This document shows positions 1 to 7,409 of a DNA stretch of 64,000 nucleotides, piece by piece. The translations under genes and the position numbers were made by a program. Within the stretch, counting starts at the first letter, position 1; every line of letters starts with the position of its first letter. Where the stretch lies: positions 23,214-87,213 of the forward strand of contig CADAYJ010000001.1 of NCBI GenBank assembly GCA_902792115.1. The letters run 5' to 3'. This DNA comes from an uncultured Ruminococcus sp. (lineage in GTDB: Bacteria > Bacillota > Clostridia > Oscillospirales > Acutalibacteraceae). The notes under the pieces were generated by a model. It did not search any database. It worked only from the letters and a program-made list of their open reading frames with translations, and was not told the origin of the DNA.

Positions 1-276
1 CCCTTGAAATACGTCAGTATTCCTGCGGTCGTTTCATGCAACCTGCCTGAAAATCTGGCGGCGCAATCTGAGCACTCGCTTTAATCAGTGCCTCCTTAAT
101 GCAAATCGGAAGACCCGGAATGCTTCTGTTTGATTTTTGTGAGACGAAAAAACGGAAGGCTTTGTCTTGGTCCGCCGAAGGTCTTCGGTATGCAGAGATT
201 GACTGCCCGAATGAGCTTTCTTGCAGATCAAGCGCGCTAGCGCTTCCGCAGTTTTTCATTATGAATTCCGATTATC
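1..276. other. Left-edge stretch with no supported gene
   Basis: I find no gene I can defend here. Short open frames exist on both strands (14-259 minus, 99-329 plus), but neither has a convincing ribosome binding site or a recognisable domain. It may be non-coding or the remnant of a dispersed element. Confidence 0.4.
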
Positions 277-912
277 TCAGTCAACGTAGTTCCCGTCAAC
301 GAGCCTTGGCTGCTCGCGCATCAGGGTGAGGTCGTCGAGGGGATTCTCGTACTCCTTGATCTTGTTGATCGAGTAGAAGCCGCTTTTGATCGTTTTCAGC
401 TTGTCGTAGTGCGTGTTGAGAAGGTCGAGCATGAGCTGGATCTCGTCCTCGATATCGCTCTGCGTCGTACTCTCGGAGCGCGACATATTGTCGAGATCGA
501 GCTTCAGCTTTTTGATATCCTTCTGGATATAGTCGATCATCGTGACGGCGTCCATGCTCGTCTCGCGCACTCTGTCCATGCGGTCGATGAACTCGCGGCG
601 AACTGCGTCTCTCGCGTTCGTCGCAGAGGTATAAGTGCTGTTTACGCGGTCGTACTCCGCCTTTGTGACGTCAAGCTCCTTGGAGAGCTTCGCCTTTTCC
701 TCCGCAAGCTCCTCTATTCGCTTCGTGTAAAACCGCTTGTTCTCCTCAAGCTCCGTTCTGAACGCGCTCGCCTGCTCAACGGACGTTTTCACGCTCTGGT
801 ACAGCCGCTCGTTTTCCTTTTTAAGGCGCAGCACCTCGCTCGTCTTGTCCTCGACCTCATACTTTAACTGCATCACCTTTTCCTGCAGCTCCATCTCGTT
901 GATTTCTTCCAT
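277..912 (-). CDS. Coiled-coil protein of unknown function
   Basis: A protein of 211 residues if translation starts at the ATG at 912, which has AGGTGA seven bases upstream; a GTG at 921 is possible but lacks spacing for that site. Most of the chain (about residues 5-170) is rich in Glu, Lys, Arg and Leu with heptad spacing, so a long coiled coil is predicted. I see no signal peptide and no membrane segment. The layout loosely resembles DivIVA/GpsB-like or structural cytoplasmic proteins, but no diagnostic motif supports that. It is divergent from the MerR regulator gene. Function unknown. Confidence 0.75.
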   Translation of the reverse strand: MEEINEMELQEKVMQLKYEVEDKTSEVLRLKKENERLYQSVKTSVEQASAFRTELEENKRFYTKRIEELAEEKAKLSKELDVTKAEYDRVNSTYTSATNARDAVRREFIDRMDRVRETSMDAVTMIDYIQKDIKKLKLDLDNMSRSESTTQSDIEDEIQLMLDLLNTHYDKLKTIKSGFYSINKIKEYENPLDDLTLMREQPRLVDGNYVD

Positions 913-1018
913 GCGGATCACCTCTCAACCGTTGTTGTATGAGTCCATTATATCAAGTTTTACATAAAAATACAAGATGTTAAGTGAGATTTGTTATAAA
1001 TAATTGTGATTTTCCCTC

Positions 1019-1049
1019 TTGACAGTGACGTTACGTTATGGTTTATTAT
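1019..1049 (+). promoter_or_regulatory. MerR-type promoter with 19-bp spacer and dyad operator
   Basis: TTGACA (1019-1024) and TATTAT (1044-1049) are separated by 19 bp. That is the over-long spacer typical of promoters remodelled by MerR-family activators. Within the spacer lies the near-palindrome TGACGT-T-ACGTTA (1026-1038). It sits just upstream of the MerR gene, so autoregulation is the likely reading. Confidence 0.8.
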
Positions 1050-1069
1050 GTTTATACGGAGGTGATAAC

Positions 1070-1801
1070 ATGATGACCGTGAATGATGTGAGCAAGCTCA
1101 CGGGCGTGAGCATACGCACGCTTCGGTTTTACGACAAAAAAGGTCTGCTGTCCCCGGCGCGCCGCACCGATTCCGGGTACAGGCTGTATGACGAAGCGTG
1201 TCTTTCGAGGCTCCAGCAGATACTCCTGCTGCGCGAGCTTGAATTCTCACTCGACGACATCGGCAGGATACTCGACAGCCCTGCGTACGATATGACACGT
1301 GCGCTCGACGACCAGATCACAATTCTTACTATGAAAAAACAGCACATTGAAAACCTTATCGTCCTCGCAAAGGGACTAAAGCTGAGAGGAGTTGATCACA
1401 TGGATTTTGATCCGTTTGACGTAAAGGAAATAGACGAATACACAGAACAGGCAAAGCAAAAGTGGGTTGGAACACCGCAGTGGAAGGAATTTGAGGAGAA
1501 ATCGAAAGGCCGCACAAGTGAGGACGAGAAAAATCTCGCCTCCCGCATTATGGATATCTTCGTGGTCTTCGGGAAGCTGCGCGATCTTCCCCCGGACGCT
1601 CCGCGCGTAAGGGAGCAGGTTGAGACGCTGCGCGCTTTCCTCACCGCGAATTTCTACGAATGCACCGACGAGATACTTCTCTCGCTCGGAAGGATGTACG
1701 CAGGCGGCGGCGAGTTCACTCAGAACATCGACAAGGCAGGCGGCGAAGGCACGGCGGAGTTTACATATGAAGCTATCAAAGCAGCCGTGAAAGCAGAATA
1801 G
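1070..1801 (+). CDS. MerR family regulator with TipAS-like C-terminal domain
   Basis: A DNA-binding transcription activator. I start it at ATG 1070 because GGAGGTGAT lies at 1058-1066; a longer frame upstream would run through the promoter. Residues 1-70 form the winged-helix MerR domain (LTGVSIRTLRFYDKKGLLSP, then GYRLYD). A short helix follows, then a C-terminal domain from about residue 110 of the TipAS/antibiotic-recognition type (AKQKWVGTPQWKEFE, GRMYAGGGEFTQNID). TipAS domains bind thiopeptide-like or other multidrug ligands, so a drug-responsive role is inferred. The gene is convergent with tcdA, 7 bp apart. Confidence 0.9.
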   Translation: MMTVNDVSKLTGVSIRTLRFYDKKGLLSPARRTDSGYRLYDEACLSRLQQILLLRELEFSLDDIGRILDSPAYDMTRALDDQITILTMKKQHIENLIVLAKGLKLRGVDHMDFDPFDVKEIDEYTEQAKQKWVGTPQWKEFEEKSKGRTSEDEKNLASRIMDIFVVFGKLRDLPPDAPRVREQVETLRAFLTANFYECTDEILLSLGRMYAGGGEFTQNIDKAGGEGTAEFTYEAIKAAVKAE

Positions 1802-1808
1802 TGTATTA

Positions 1809-2522
1809 TCATGACACCCCTGCAAGATCCCTGATCACCTCGCCTGCGAGGATCAGCCCGGCGGCGCTCGGAACGAATGCCGTGCTTCCCGGCAGGCTGC
1901 GGCGGACTCCCGGATTCTCTCCGCTCACGCCGGGCTTGATCGGCGGCTCCTTCGAGTAAACGACCTTCAGCCTTTTCACGCCGCGCTTTTTTAGCTCCGA
2001 GCGCATCACGCGCGCGAGCGGACAGACCGACGTAGAGTATATATCGGCGACCTCGAAAAGCTCCGGGTGCAGCTTGTTGCCGGCGCCCATCGAGCAGATG
2101 ATCGGCGTGCCGGAACCGTTCGCCTGCATAACAAGCTCGATCTTCCCCGTCACGCTGTCGATCGCGTCAACGACATAGTCATAATCGCCGAAATCGAACA
2201 TACCCGACGTTTCGGGTGTATAGAACACATTGAAGACGCGAACGTCAAGCCGCGGGTTGATATCGAGGAAGCGCTCGCGCGCGACCTCCGTCTTGTACCG
2301 CCCGATCGTGCTGTGCAGCGCGATGATCTGGCGGTTGAGGTTTGTGAGGCTCACGGTGTCATTGTCAATAAGATCAATCGCGCCGACGCCCGATCGCACA
2401 AGCGCCTCCGCCGCGTAACCGCCGACGCCGCCGACGCCGAACACCGCGACGCGCGACTTATGCAGAGCGTTCACCGCCTCGCTGCCGATAAGGATCTCAG
2501 TCCTTGAAAACTGGTCTATCAT
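1809..2522 (-). CDS. tcdA: tRNA threonylcarbamoyladenosine dehydratase (TcdA/CsdL, ThiF/HesA family)
   Basis: A ThiF/E1-like ATP-dependent enzyme that cyclises t6A37 of tRNA to ct6A. The nucleotide loop GVGGVGGYAAEAL is at about residues 29-41, followed by DNDTVSLTNLNRQ, the Asp/Arg motif shared by E1-like adenylating enzymes. At 237 residues it has the usual TcdA length and lacks a rhodanese or extra Cys domain. The RSELKKRG segment near residue 155 is typical of this clade. It is followed 15 bp upstream on the same strand by the TSCPD-protein gene, so co-transcription is likely. Confidence 0.9.
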   Translation of the reverse strand: MIDQFSRTEILIGSEAVNALHKSRVAVFGVGGVGGYAAEALVRSGVGAIDLIDNDTVSLTNLNRQIIALHSTIGRYKTEVARERFLDINPRLDVRVFNVFYTPETSGMFDFGDYDYVVDAIDSVTGKIELVMQANGSGTPIICSMGAGNKLHPELFEVADIYSTSVCPLARVMRSELKKRGVKRLKVVYSKEPPIKPGVSGENPGVRRSLPGSTAFVPSAAGLILAGEVIRDLAGVS

Positions 2523-2537
2523 GATTATCTCTCCCTG

Positions 2538-2792
2538 TCAGGCGTTCCGGCCGTCGAGGTACTCGCGCAGCGCTCTTGCAAGCTGGTCTGGACACGAGGT
2601 CGGGCGGCCGTTGCAGCTGATTCCGGAGAGGCGGCTGATCGCCTCCTGCGCCGTCATGCCCTCAACGAGCCGCGCAACGCCCTGTGTGTTGCCGCTGCAG
2701 CCTCCCTCAAATTCGACGCGGCGGATAACGTCTCCGTCCATTTCAAAATTAATCGCACGCGAGCAGGTGCCGAATGTCTTGTATGTGTTCAT
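2538..2792 (-). CDS. TSCPD domain protein (TIGR03905 type)
   Basis: A small protein of 84 residues. The start is the ATG at 2792, with AGGAAG at the right spacing (2799-2805). It contains GGCSGNTQGVARLVEG and ends with CNGRPTSCPDQLARAL, carrying the name-giving Thr-Ser-Cys-Pro-Asp motif. Proteins of this family are uncharacterised; a related TSCPD domain occurs at the C terminus of some ribonucleotide reductases and in NrdJ-like proteins. It lies between the radical SAM gene and tcdA in one leftward run. Confidence 0.85.
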   Translation of the reverse strand: MNTYKTFGTCSRAINFEMDGDVIRRVEFEGGCSGNTQGVARLVEGMTAQEAISRLSGISCNGRPTSCPDQLARALREYLDGRNA

Positions 2793-2809
2793 TTTAATGC
2801 TTCCTTTCT

Positions 2810-3739
2810 TTAACAAATATTTTGCAGCGCCGCGCCCTGAATGACGTTTCGCTCTCTCAGAGCTTTGTTGAGGTCGTTTAAAACGCGCTTCTTGTCGGCG
2901 CTCCAGAGAGGCGCTGTCAGCAGACGCTTGTCGCCGTCTCCTGTCAGCCGGTGGATAACGGTATCCTCCGGCAGGTTCTCTATGCAGCGGCAGACGATGC
3001 CGATGTATTCGTCCTTTGTGAGCGTATCAAACGCACCGGCGGCGTAGTCGCGCGCAAGGTCGGTGCCGCGCAGGACATGGAGGAGCTGCAGCTTCACGCC
3101 GTCCGCCGTTTCTCCGACATGACGCACCGTTTCGAGCATATCGTCCTCCGTTTCGCCGGGAAGCCCGAGAATAACGTGGGCGACCGTGTGTATACCGAGC
3201 AGGCGCAGACGCCGCGCCGCATCGTCGTACACCGCGAGCGGATAGCCCCGGCGGATATACTCCGCGGTGCGCTCGCTGACCGTTTGCAGCCCCAGCTCCA
3301 CCCATATCGGCTTGCGGAGCGAGAGCCTGCCGAGCAGCGACAGCACGTTCTCCGGCAGACAATCGGGGCGCGTCCCGACAGACACAGCGGCTACACTTTC
3401 GTTCTCTATCGCCTCGGTCAGCAGCGCTTCGAGGCGCGGCAGCGGCATATACGTCGTCGTGAACGACTGGAAGTATGCGATATATTTCCCCGAGCGCGTC
3501 TTCTCACCCACTCGCCGCTTCGCAAGCTCTATCTGCTGCGAGACGGAAAGCGCTCCGCTCTCCGCAAACTCCCCCGAGCCGCCCTCGCTGCAGAATATGC
3601 AGCCGCCGACGCCGAGCGTTCCGTCGCGATTCGGGCACGTGAAGCCGCCGCTCAGGGCAATCTTATACGCCTTGCAGCCGAACGTCTCGCGGACGTACTG
3701 ATTGAGCGAATAATAATGACCGTTTGTAAACCTCCGCAT
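2810..3739 (-). CDS. TIGR01212 family radical SAM protein (YtqA/YhcC-like)
   Basis: A radical S-adenosylmethionine protein of 309 residues, started at ATG 3739 because GGTGGTGAG lies just upstream; an in-frame extension to 3835 would run into the tRNA promoter. The cluster motif here has wide spacing: CPNRDGTLGVGGCIFC near residues 32-47 (first Cys, then Cys-X2-Cys), diagnostic of the YhcC/Elp3-related TIGR01212 family. Later motifs include GTRPDCL, ELGLQT and VILGLPGE. A role in tRNA or rRNA modification is often assumed but not proven for the family. It ends 17 bp before the TSCPD gene. Confidence 0.9.
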   Translation of the reverse strand: MRRFTNGHYYSLNQYVRETFGCKAYKIALSGGFTCPNRDGTLGVGGCIFCSEGGSGEFAESGALSVSQQIELAKRRVGEKTRSGKYIAYFQSFTTTYMPLPRLEALLTEAIENESVAAVSVGTRPDCLPENVLSLLGRLSLRKPIWVELGLQTVSERTAEYIRRGYPLAVYDDAARRLRLLGIHTVAHVILGLPGETEDDMLETVRHVGETADGVKLQLLHVLRGTDLARDYAAGAFDTLTKDEYIGIVCRCIENLPEDTVIHRLTGDGDKRLLTAPLWSADKKRVLNDLNKALRERNVIQGAALQNIC

Positions 3740-3778
3740 ACTCACCACCCTCTTTTTAAAAAAATTATACCACACCAC

Positions 3779-3807
3779 TTGACTAATTTCAAGAAATCGG
3801 TTATAAT
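3779..3807 (+). promoter_or_regulatory. Promoter of tRNA-Ser
   Basis: TTGACT (3779-3784), a 17-bp spacer and a perfect TATAAT (3802-3807) lie about 38 bp upstream of the tRNA. They point rightward, away from the divergent radical SAM gene. Confidence 0.85.
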
Positions 3808-3845
3808 ATACATTGCCGTTCGTTGCGGCGTACAAATCAACACCG

Positions 3846-3934
3846 GGAAGCGTATCGAAGTGGTCATAACGGGCCTGACTCGAAATCAGGTAGCCTTCAC
3901 GGGCTCGTGGGTTCGAATCCCACCGCTTCCGCCA
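3846..3934 (+). tRNA. tRNA-Ser (anticodon CGA)
   Basis: The acceptor stem GGAAGCG (3846-3852) pairs perfectly with CGCTTCC (3924-3930), followed by G and an encoded CCA (3932-3934). The anticodon stem CCTGA/TCAGG encloses loop CTCGAAA, giving anticodon CGA, which reads UCG (Ser). The long variable arm (TAGCCTTCACGGGCTC) is class II, as expected for tRNA-Ser, and the T loop is GTTCGAATC. It has its own promoter upstream and terminator downstream. Confidence 0.97.
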
Positions 3935-3939
3935 TAAGG

Positions 3940-3972
3940 AGCAGATGCAAAGCGTCTGCTTCTTCTTTTTTT
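3940..3972 (+). terminator. Intrinsic terminator of tRNA-Ser
   Basis: AGCAGATGC (3940-3948) pairs with GCGTCTGCT (3952-3960) around loop AAA, with one G-T pair. A T-rich tail runs to 3972. Confidence 0.85.
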
Positions 3973-3984
3973 AGGTGGGATACG

Positions 3985-4016
3985 TTAAAAATCCCCCGAA
4001 GCCTTCTCCGGGGGAT
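3985..4016 (-). terminator. Intrinsic terminator of the S24/S26 peptidase gene
   Basis: The stem ATCCCCCG/CCGGGGGAT (3991-4016) is followed, on the minus strand, by a run of Ts just after the leftward gene that ends at 4025. The + strand side is less T-rich, so it mainly serves the minus strand. Confidence 0.8.
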
Positions 4017-4024
4017 CGTTTTCG

Positions 4025-4489
4025 TTATTGCTTCTCCGGCGTGCGGCGGAAGAGCGCGTTTCTGATTCGGACGAGGATACGCTTCGTCTTGTCGCGGACA
4101 AAGAAGACGGGGCGCTTTAAGAACAGAAGGTCTACCCACAGACGGACGTATATCCTGTAAGGGAGATAATCGACGCTGCGCCACTTGCCCTTGCGGCAGT
4201 ATTTCGTGACGATGCCCTTGATCTGCTCCGGCGCGACGTACTCGAGCTGCCAGCAGTTGTCTCCGCAGATGATGTACGTTCCGTCGCGGTAGTGGATAAC
4301 GCGGTGGATAACGCCGATATCCTCGCCCCTGATGTACATGACGAGGTCGTACCGCTTCGGCATACTCTTTATCTTCTCGACCAGAACGACGTCTCTGCCT
4401 GCCTTTATCATAGGCCGCATACTGATGCCCTCCGGAACGCTTATGTACATTCCGTCGCTCTCCAAAAGCTGCAGCTGTTCTTTTCCCAT
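4025..4489 (-). CDS. S24/S26 family peptidase (signal peptidase I-like)
   Basis: A Ser-Lys dyad peptidase of 154 residues, started at ATG 4489, which has GGAGGG upstream; a further in-frame extension to 4540 has no such site. The nucleophile is in EGISMRPM (Ser23) and the general base in PKRYDLVMY (Lys45). HRVIHY and ICGDNCWQLE match the later conserved boxes of signal peptidase I. The C terminus is very basic. There is no N-terminal membrane anchor, unlike housekeeping LepB. This clade often sits by PqqD/nucleotidyltransferase-type peptide clusters, but none is visible here, so its substrate is unknown. Confidence 0.85.
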   Translation of the reverse strand: MGKEQLQLLESDGMYISVPEGISMRPMIKAGRDVVLVEKIKSMPKRYDLVMYIRGEDIGVIHRVIHYRDGTYIICGDNCWQLEYVAPEQIKGIVTKYCRKGKWRSVDYLPYRIYVRLWVDLLFLKRPVFFVRDKTKRILVRIRNALFRRTPEKQ

Positions 4490-4588
4490 TCGATCGCCCT
4501 CCGCGTCAAGTTTTCTTTCATATATCGTATTATACCTCAAACCGGATCTTTTTGCAACCTTGTAAGGCAGTTGAGTCGGAGCTTCTGT

Positions 4589-4639
4589 CAGAGCAGGATC
4601 ATTGCCGCGTCTGCTGCCGCACTAAATGATCCTGTTCTG
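4589..4639. repeat. Long inverted repeat (15-bp arms)
   Basis: CAGAGCAGGATCATT (4589-4603) is complementary, with one G-T pair, to AATGATCCTGTTCTG (4625-4639) around a 21-nt GC-rich loop. No T run follows on either strand, so it is not an ordinary terminator. It lies between the peptidase gene and the mgtE promoter. Confidence 0.6.
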
Positions 4640-4710
4640 AAATTCAGGCGTGCGCCTTTGACGCCAAATGTTAAAATTTAGTAACCACCTCTTTTCTTTC
4701 TCTATCTCTA

Positions 4711-4739
4711 TTGACAAAATGGTGAAATCGCGCTACACT
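4711..4739 (+). promoter_or_regulatory. Promoter of the M-box/mgtE transcript
   Basis: TTGACA (4711-4716) and TACACT (4734-4739) are spaced by 17 bp. Initiation near 4746 would put the complete riboswitch in the leader. Confidence 0.85.
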
Positions 4740-4794
4740 TTAATAGTCACCGAAAGGATCGCGGCGCGGCGCCTGTCTGTGCGCGGAAGCGGCC

Positions 4795-4985
4795 GTTCGT
4801 CCGATCGGGCATCATTCGCTAAAACAGCGTGTTCATCGGTAGGTAAGGCTACCATAGGGATATGGGCTGCTGCCGCAAAGTGGTGGAGACACCACGAGAG
4901 GGCCAGCAGGTGACATCGTATTAAGGTGTTACTTAACGCAGCTTCACCGCCCTGTGATGCTAAAGCTCGTACGATCGCTCATCCT
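4795..4985 (+). ncRNA. M-box (ykoK leader) magnesium riboswitch
   Basis: The conserved M-box blocks appear in order: GTAGGTAAGGCTACC near 4838, GGGCTGCTGCCGC, GGTGGAGACACC, GGGCCAGCAGG, then ATTAAGGTGTTACTTAACGC and GCTAAAGCTCGTACGATCG. P1 can close through CGATCG at 4802-4807 and 4972-4977. M-boxes sense Mg2+ and switch off Mg2+ importer genes. The downstream gene is mgtE and a terminator hairpin lies in between, which fits a transcriptional OFF switch. Exact edges are approximate. Confidence 0.92.
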
Positions 4986-5020
4986 TTCGCGCAAAAGCTG
5001 CGTGAAGGCTTCGGATTTTC

Positions 5021-5051
5021 GCCCTGCTCCTCCGATGTGCAGGGCTTTTTT
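5021..5051 (+). terminator. Riboswitch expression-platform terminator
   Basis: GCCCTGC (5021-5027) pairs with GCAGGGC (5039-5045), followed by TTTTTT (5046-5051). It stands between the M-box aptamer and the mgtE start, so Mg2+ would promote termination here. The antiterminator partner probably comes from the 4985-5020 segment (inference). Confidence 0.85.
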
Positions 5052-5076
5052 GTCGTTATTCCGACTATGAAACGGG

Positions 5077-6495
5077 GTGTTTTTCTTGAACGAACTGAAT
5101 GAGATCACAGCTGCAGAAGAGAAGATAGACATGGAGGAGCTTGCAGAACGAGTGACCGAGTACATATCAGAGCGAAAATATGCAGTTCTCAGAGACTTGC
5201 TCGTCGAGATGAACCCCGCCGATATCGCGGAGCTTATGGAGGAGCTTGCAGACAAGTACTCCACGCTCGTTTTCCGCCTTCTCCCGAAGGAGCTTGCAAG
5301 CGAGGTGTTCGTTCACATCGAGGGCGACACGCGCGAGCTGCTCATCAAGTCGTTCAGTGATTCCGAGCTGAAGGAGGTGCTTGAGGATCTGTACGTCGAT
5401 GATACAGTCGATATCATCGAGGAGATGCCTGCGTCCGTCGTCAAGCGTATTTTAAAGCACGCCGATCCGCAGACGCGAAGCGAGATCAACAGGATCCTCA
5501 ATTACCCGAAGGACAGCGCCGGATCTATCATGACGACGGAGTATGTAGATCTGAAAAAGGATCTCACCGTTGAGGACGCTTTCCTGCGTATCCGAAGGAC
5601 TGCCGTTGACAAGGAGACGATCTACACCTGCTACGTCCGCGACGACAACCGCAAGCTGATCGGCCTCGTCACCGTCAAGGAGCTTCTGATGGCGGATTAC
5701 GAGGATAAGATAGAGGACATCATGGAGACGAACGTCATATACGTTCACACCTCCGACGACCGAGAGGAGGTCGCCAATATGTTCTCAAAATACGACTTCC
5801 TGGCGATGCCCGTCGTAGACGCCGAGAGGCGGCTCGTAGGTATCGTCACGTTCGACGACATCATGGACGTCATGCAGGACGAGGTAACGGAGGATATCGA
5901 AAAGATGGCCGCTATCTCCCCTACCGACAAGCCGTACACGAAGATGAACGCCTTCGAGCTTTGGAAGAAGCGCATACCGTGGCTGCTGCTGCTCATGATA
6001 TCGGCGACGTTTACCGGTATGATAATCTCGTCGTTCGAGAGTGCGCTAGCGAAATTCGTCGTGCTTACTTCGTTTATCCCGATGCTGATGGACACGGGCG
6101 GCAACAGCGGCTCGCAGGCCTCCGTAACGGTCATAAGAAGTCTTTCGCTCGGCGATATCGAATTCAGCGATATGCCGCGCGTTATCTGGAAGGAGATCAG
6201 AGTCGCCGTTTTATGCGGCGCAACGCTCGCCTGCGCGAATTTCGTCAAGCTGCTGACGGTGGACAGGCTGCTGCTCGGCAATTCCGACATCACCGTATTT
6301 GTGGCGCTCGTCGTTTGTCTGACGCTCGTCGCGACAGTTATGTGCGCGAAGATAATAGGCTGTTCGCTGCCGATGATCGCGCAGAAGCTCGGCTTCGATC
6401 CTGCCGTAATGGCAAGCCCTTTTATCACGACTATCGTAGACGCCGTATCACTCGTGATCTATTTCCGCATCGCGACGGCGTTTCTGAATATATAA
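5077..6495 (+). CDS. mgtE: Magnesium transporter MgtE
   Basis: A Mg2+-gated Mg2+ channel of the cytoplasmic membrane, 472 residues. The N-terminal superhelical domain covers about 1-130 (MNPADIAELMEEL). A CBS pair follows at about 140-260, and five membrane helices run from about 297 to the end, including GGNSGSQASVTVIRSL near residue 341, the family pore signature. The start is uncertain: GTG at 5077 has little upstream signal, while TTG at 5086 has GGGGTG six bases before it. Control by the M-box is direct from position. The LUD gene follows 18 bp downstream. Confidence 0.95.
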   Translation: MFFLNELNEITAAEEKIDMEELAERVTEYISERKYAVLRDLLVEMNPADIAELMEELADKYSTLVFRLLPKELASEVFVHIEGDTRELLIKSFSDSELKEVLEDLYVDDTVDIIEEMPASVVKRILKHADPQTRSEINRILNYPKDSAGSIMTTEYVDLKKDLTVEDAFLRIRRTAVDKETIYTCYVRDDNRKLIGLVTVKELLMADYEDKIEDIMETNVIYVHTSDDREEVANMFSKYDFLAMPVVDAERRLVGIVTFDDIMDVMQDEVTEDIEKMAAISPTDKPYTKMNAFELWKKRIPWLLLLMISATFTGMIISSFESALAKFVVLTSFIPMLMDTGGNSGSQASVTVIRSLSLGDIEFSDMPRVIWKEIRVAVLCGATLACANFVKLLTVDRLLLGNSDITVFVALVVCLTLVATVMCAKIIGCSLPMIAQKLGFDPAVMASPFITTIVDAVSLVIYFRIATAFLNI

Positions 6496-6513
6496 AATCA
6501 CGGAGGTATTATT

Positions 6514-7161
6514 ATGGACGAACGTATCAGCAATGCTATGAAGGCACTTGAAAAAAACAATATGAAGCCGTATTACTGCGAGACGAAGGAGGACGCGCTG
6601 CAGCTTATCGGGGAGCTTATCCCGAAGGGCGCGACCGTCACCCACGGCGGCAGCGTTACGCTCGCCGAGGTCGGGGCGACTCAGCTTCTCGCAAGCGGCG
6701 TGTATAATTACCTCGACCGCTCGAAGTGTCAGACGCGCGAGGAGCAGCAGAAGCTGTACCGCGACTCGTATTTCGCCGACGTTTTCCTCACGAGCAGCAA
6801 CGCCGTCACAGAGAACGGCGAGCTGTACAACGTGGACGGCAACGCAAACCGCGTTTCCGCTATCGCCTTCGGGCCGAAGAGCGTCATTGCCGTTGTCGGA
6901 GTGAACAAGCTCGTAAAGGACCTCGAAGAGGCGGCGCTGCGCGTTAAGACGATCGCCGCTCCGAGGAACACCGTCCGCCTCGGCCTCTCCACGCCCTGCG
7001 CAAAGACAGGAAGGTGCATCAGCCTTTCACAGGAATGTCCTTCAATGACGGACGGCTGCCACAGCCCGGAGCGCATCTGCTGCACGTATCTTGTGAGCGG
7101 ACAGCAGCGCGAGAAGGATCGAATCAAGGTAATAATCGTCGGCGAAACACTCGGTTACTAA
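6514..7161 (+). CDS. LUD domain protein (LutC/YkgG-like lactate utilisation family)
   Basis: 215 residues, preceded by CGGAGG at good spacing. The frame fits the LUD (DUF162) fold: GATVTHGGSVTLAEVG near residue 45, YFADVFLTSSNAVTENGEL near 90 and a glycine-rich FGPKSVIAVVGVNKL near 125. LUD proteins take part in LutABC lactate oxidation, but no lutA/lutB is present here and stand-alone copies are common in clostridia. The C-terminal third carries several Cys (CAKTGRC, CPSMTDGC, CC), possibly metal-binding. It probably shares the mgtE transcript. Confidence 0.85.
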   Translation: MDERISNAMKALEKNNMKPYYCETKEDALQLIGELIPKGATVTHGGSVTLAEVGATQLLASGVYNYLDRSKCQTREEQQKLYRDSYFADVFLTSSNAVTENGELYNVDGNANRVSAIAFGPKSVIAVVGVNKLVKDLEEAALRVKTIAAPRNTVRLGLSTPCAKTGRCISLSQECPSMTDGCHSPERICCTYLVSGQQREKDRIKVIIVGETLGY

Positions 7162-7174
7162 GTGCGGTAACGAT

Positions 7175-7333
7175 TTAAACCTCGAAGCCCGGCTTCATCT
7201 CACGATCCGAGAGCTTCATCTTTTCAGCGTGCTGCTTGTCGTCGCAAGCGTCGTTTTTGCAGGCGCTTGTCCTGACGGCGGTGAACTCGCGTGTGTCACC
7301 GCTCTTATTTCTCTTTTTCTTATCCTTGCTCAT
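7175..7333 (-). CDS. Small charged protein, 52 residues, unknown function
   Basis: An ATG at 7333 preceded by GAGGTGA at good spacing opens a 52-codon frame ending in TAA at 7175. The peptide is Lys/Asp-rich with a central C-X4-C pair (SACKNDACDD) and no hydrophobic segment. It fills the gap between the LUD gene and the rRNA methyltransferase gene. A longer start for the methyltransferase would overlap it antisense, which supports the shorter start there. I do not recognise the family. Confidence 0.55.
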   Translation of the reverse strand: MSKDKKKRNKSGDTREFTAVRTSACKNDACDDKQHAEKMKLSDREMKPGFEV

Positions 7334-7409
7334 GATATTCACCTCGCTTTGCGGAATTATTATTTCCTCACAGCCGCGATATCATGCGCCTATTCACTGG
7401 TGCTTCATT

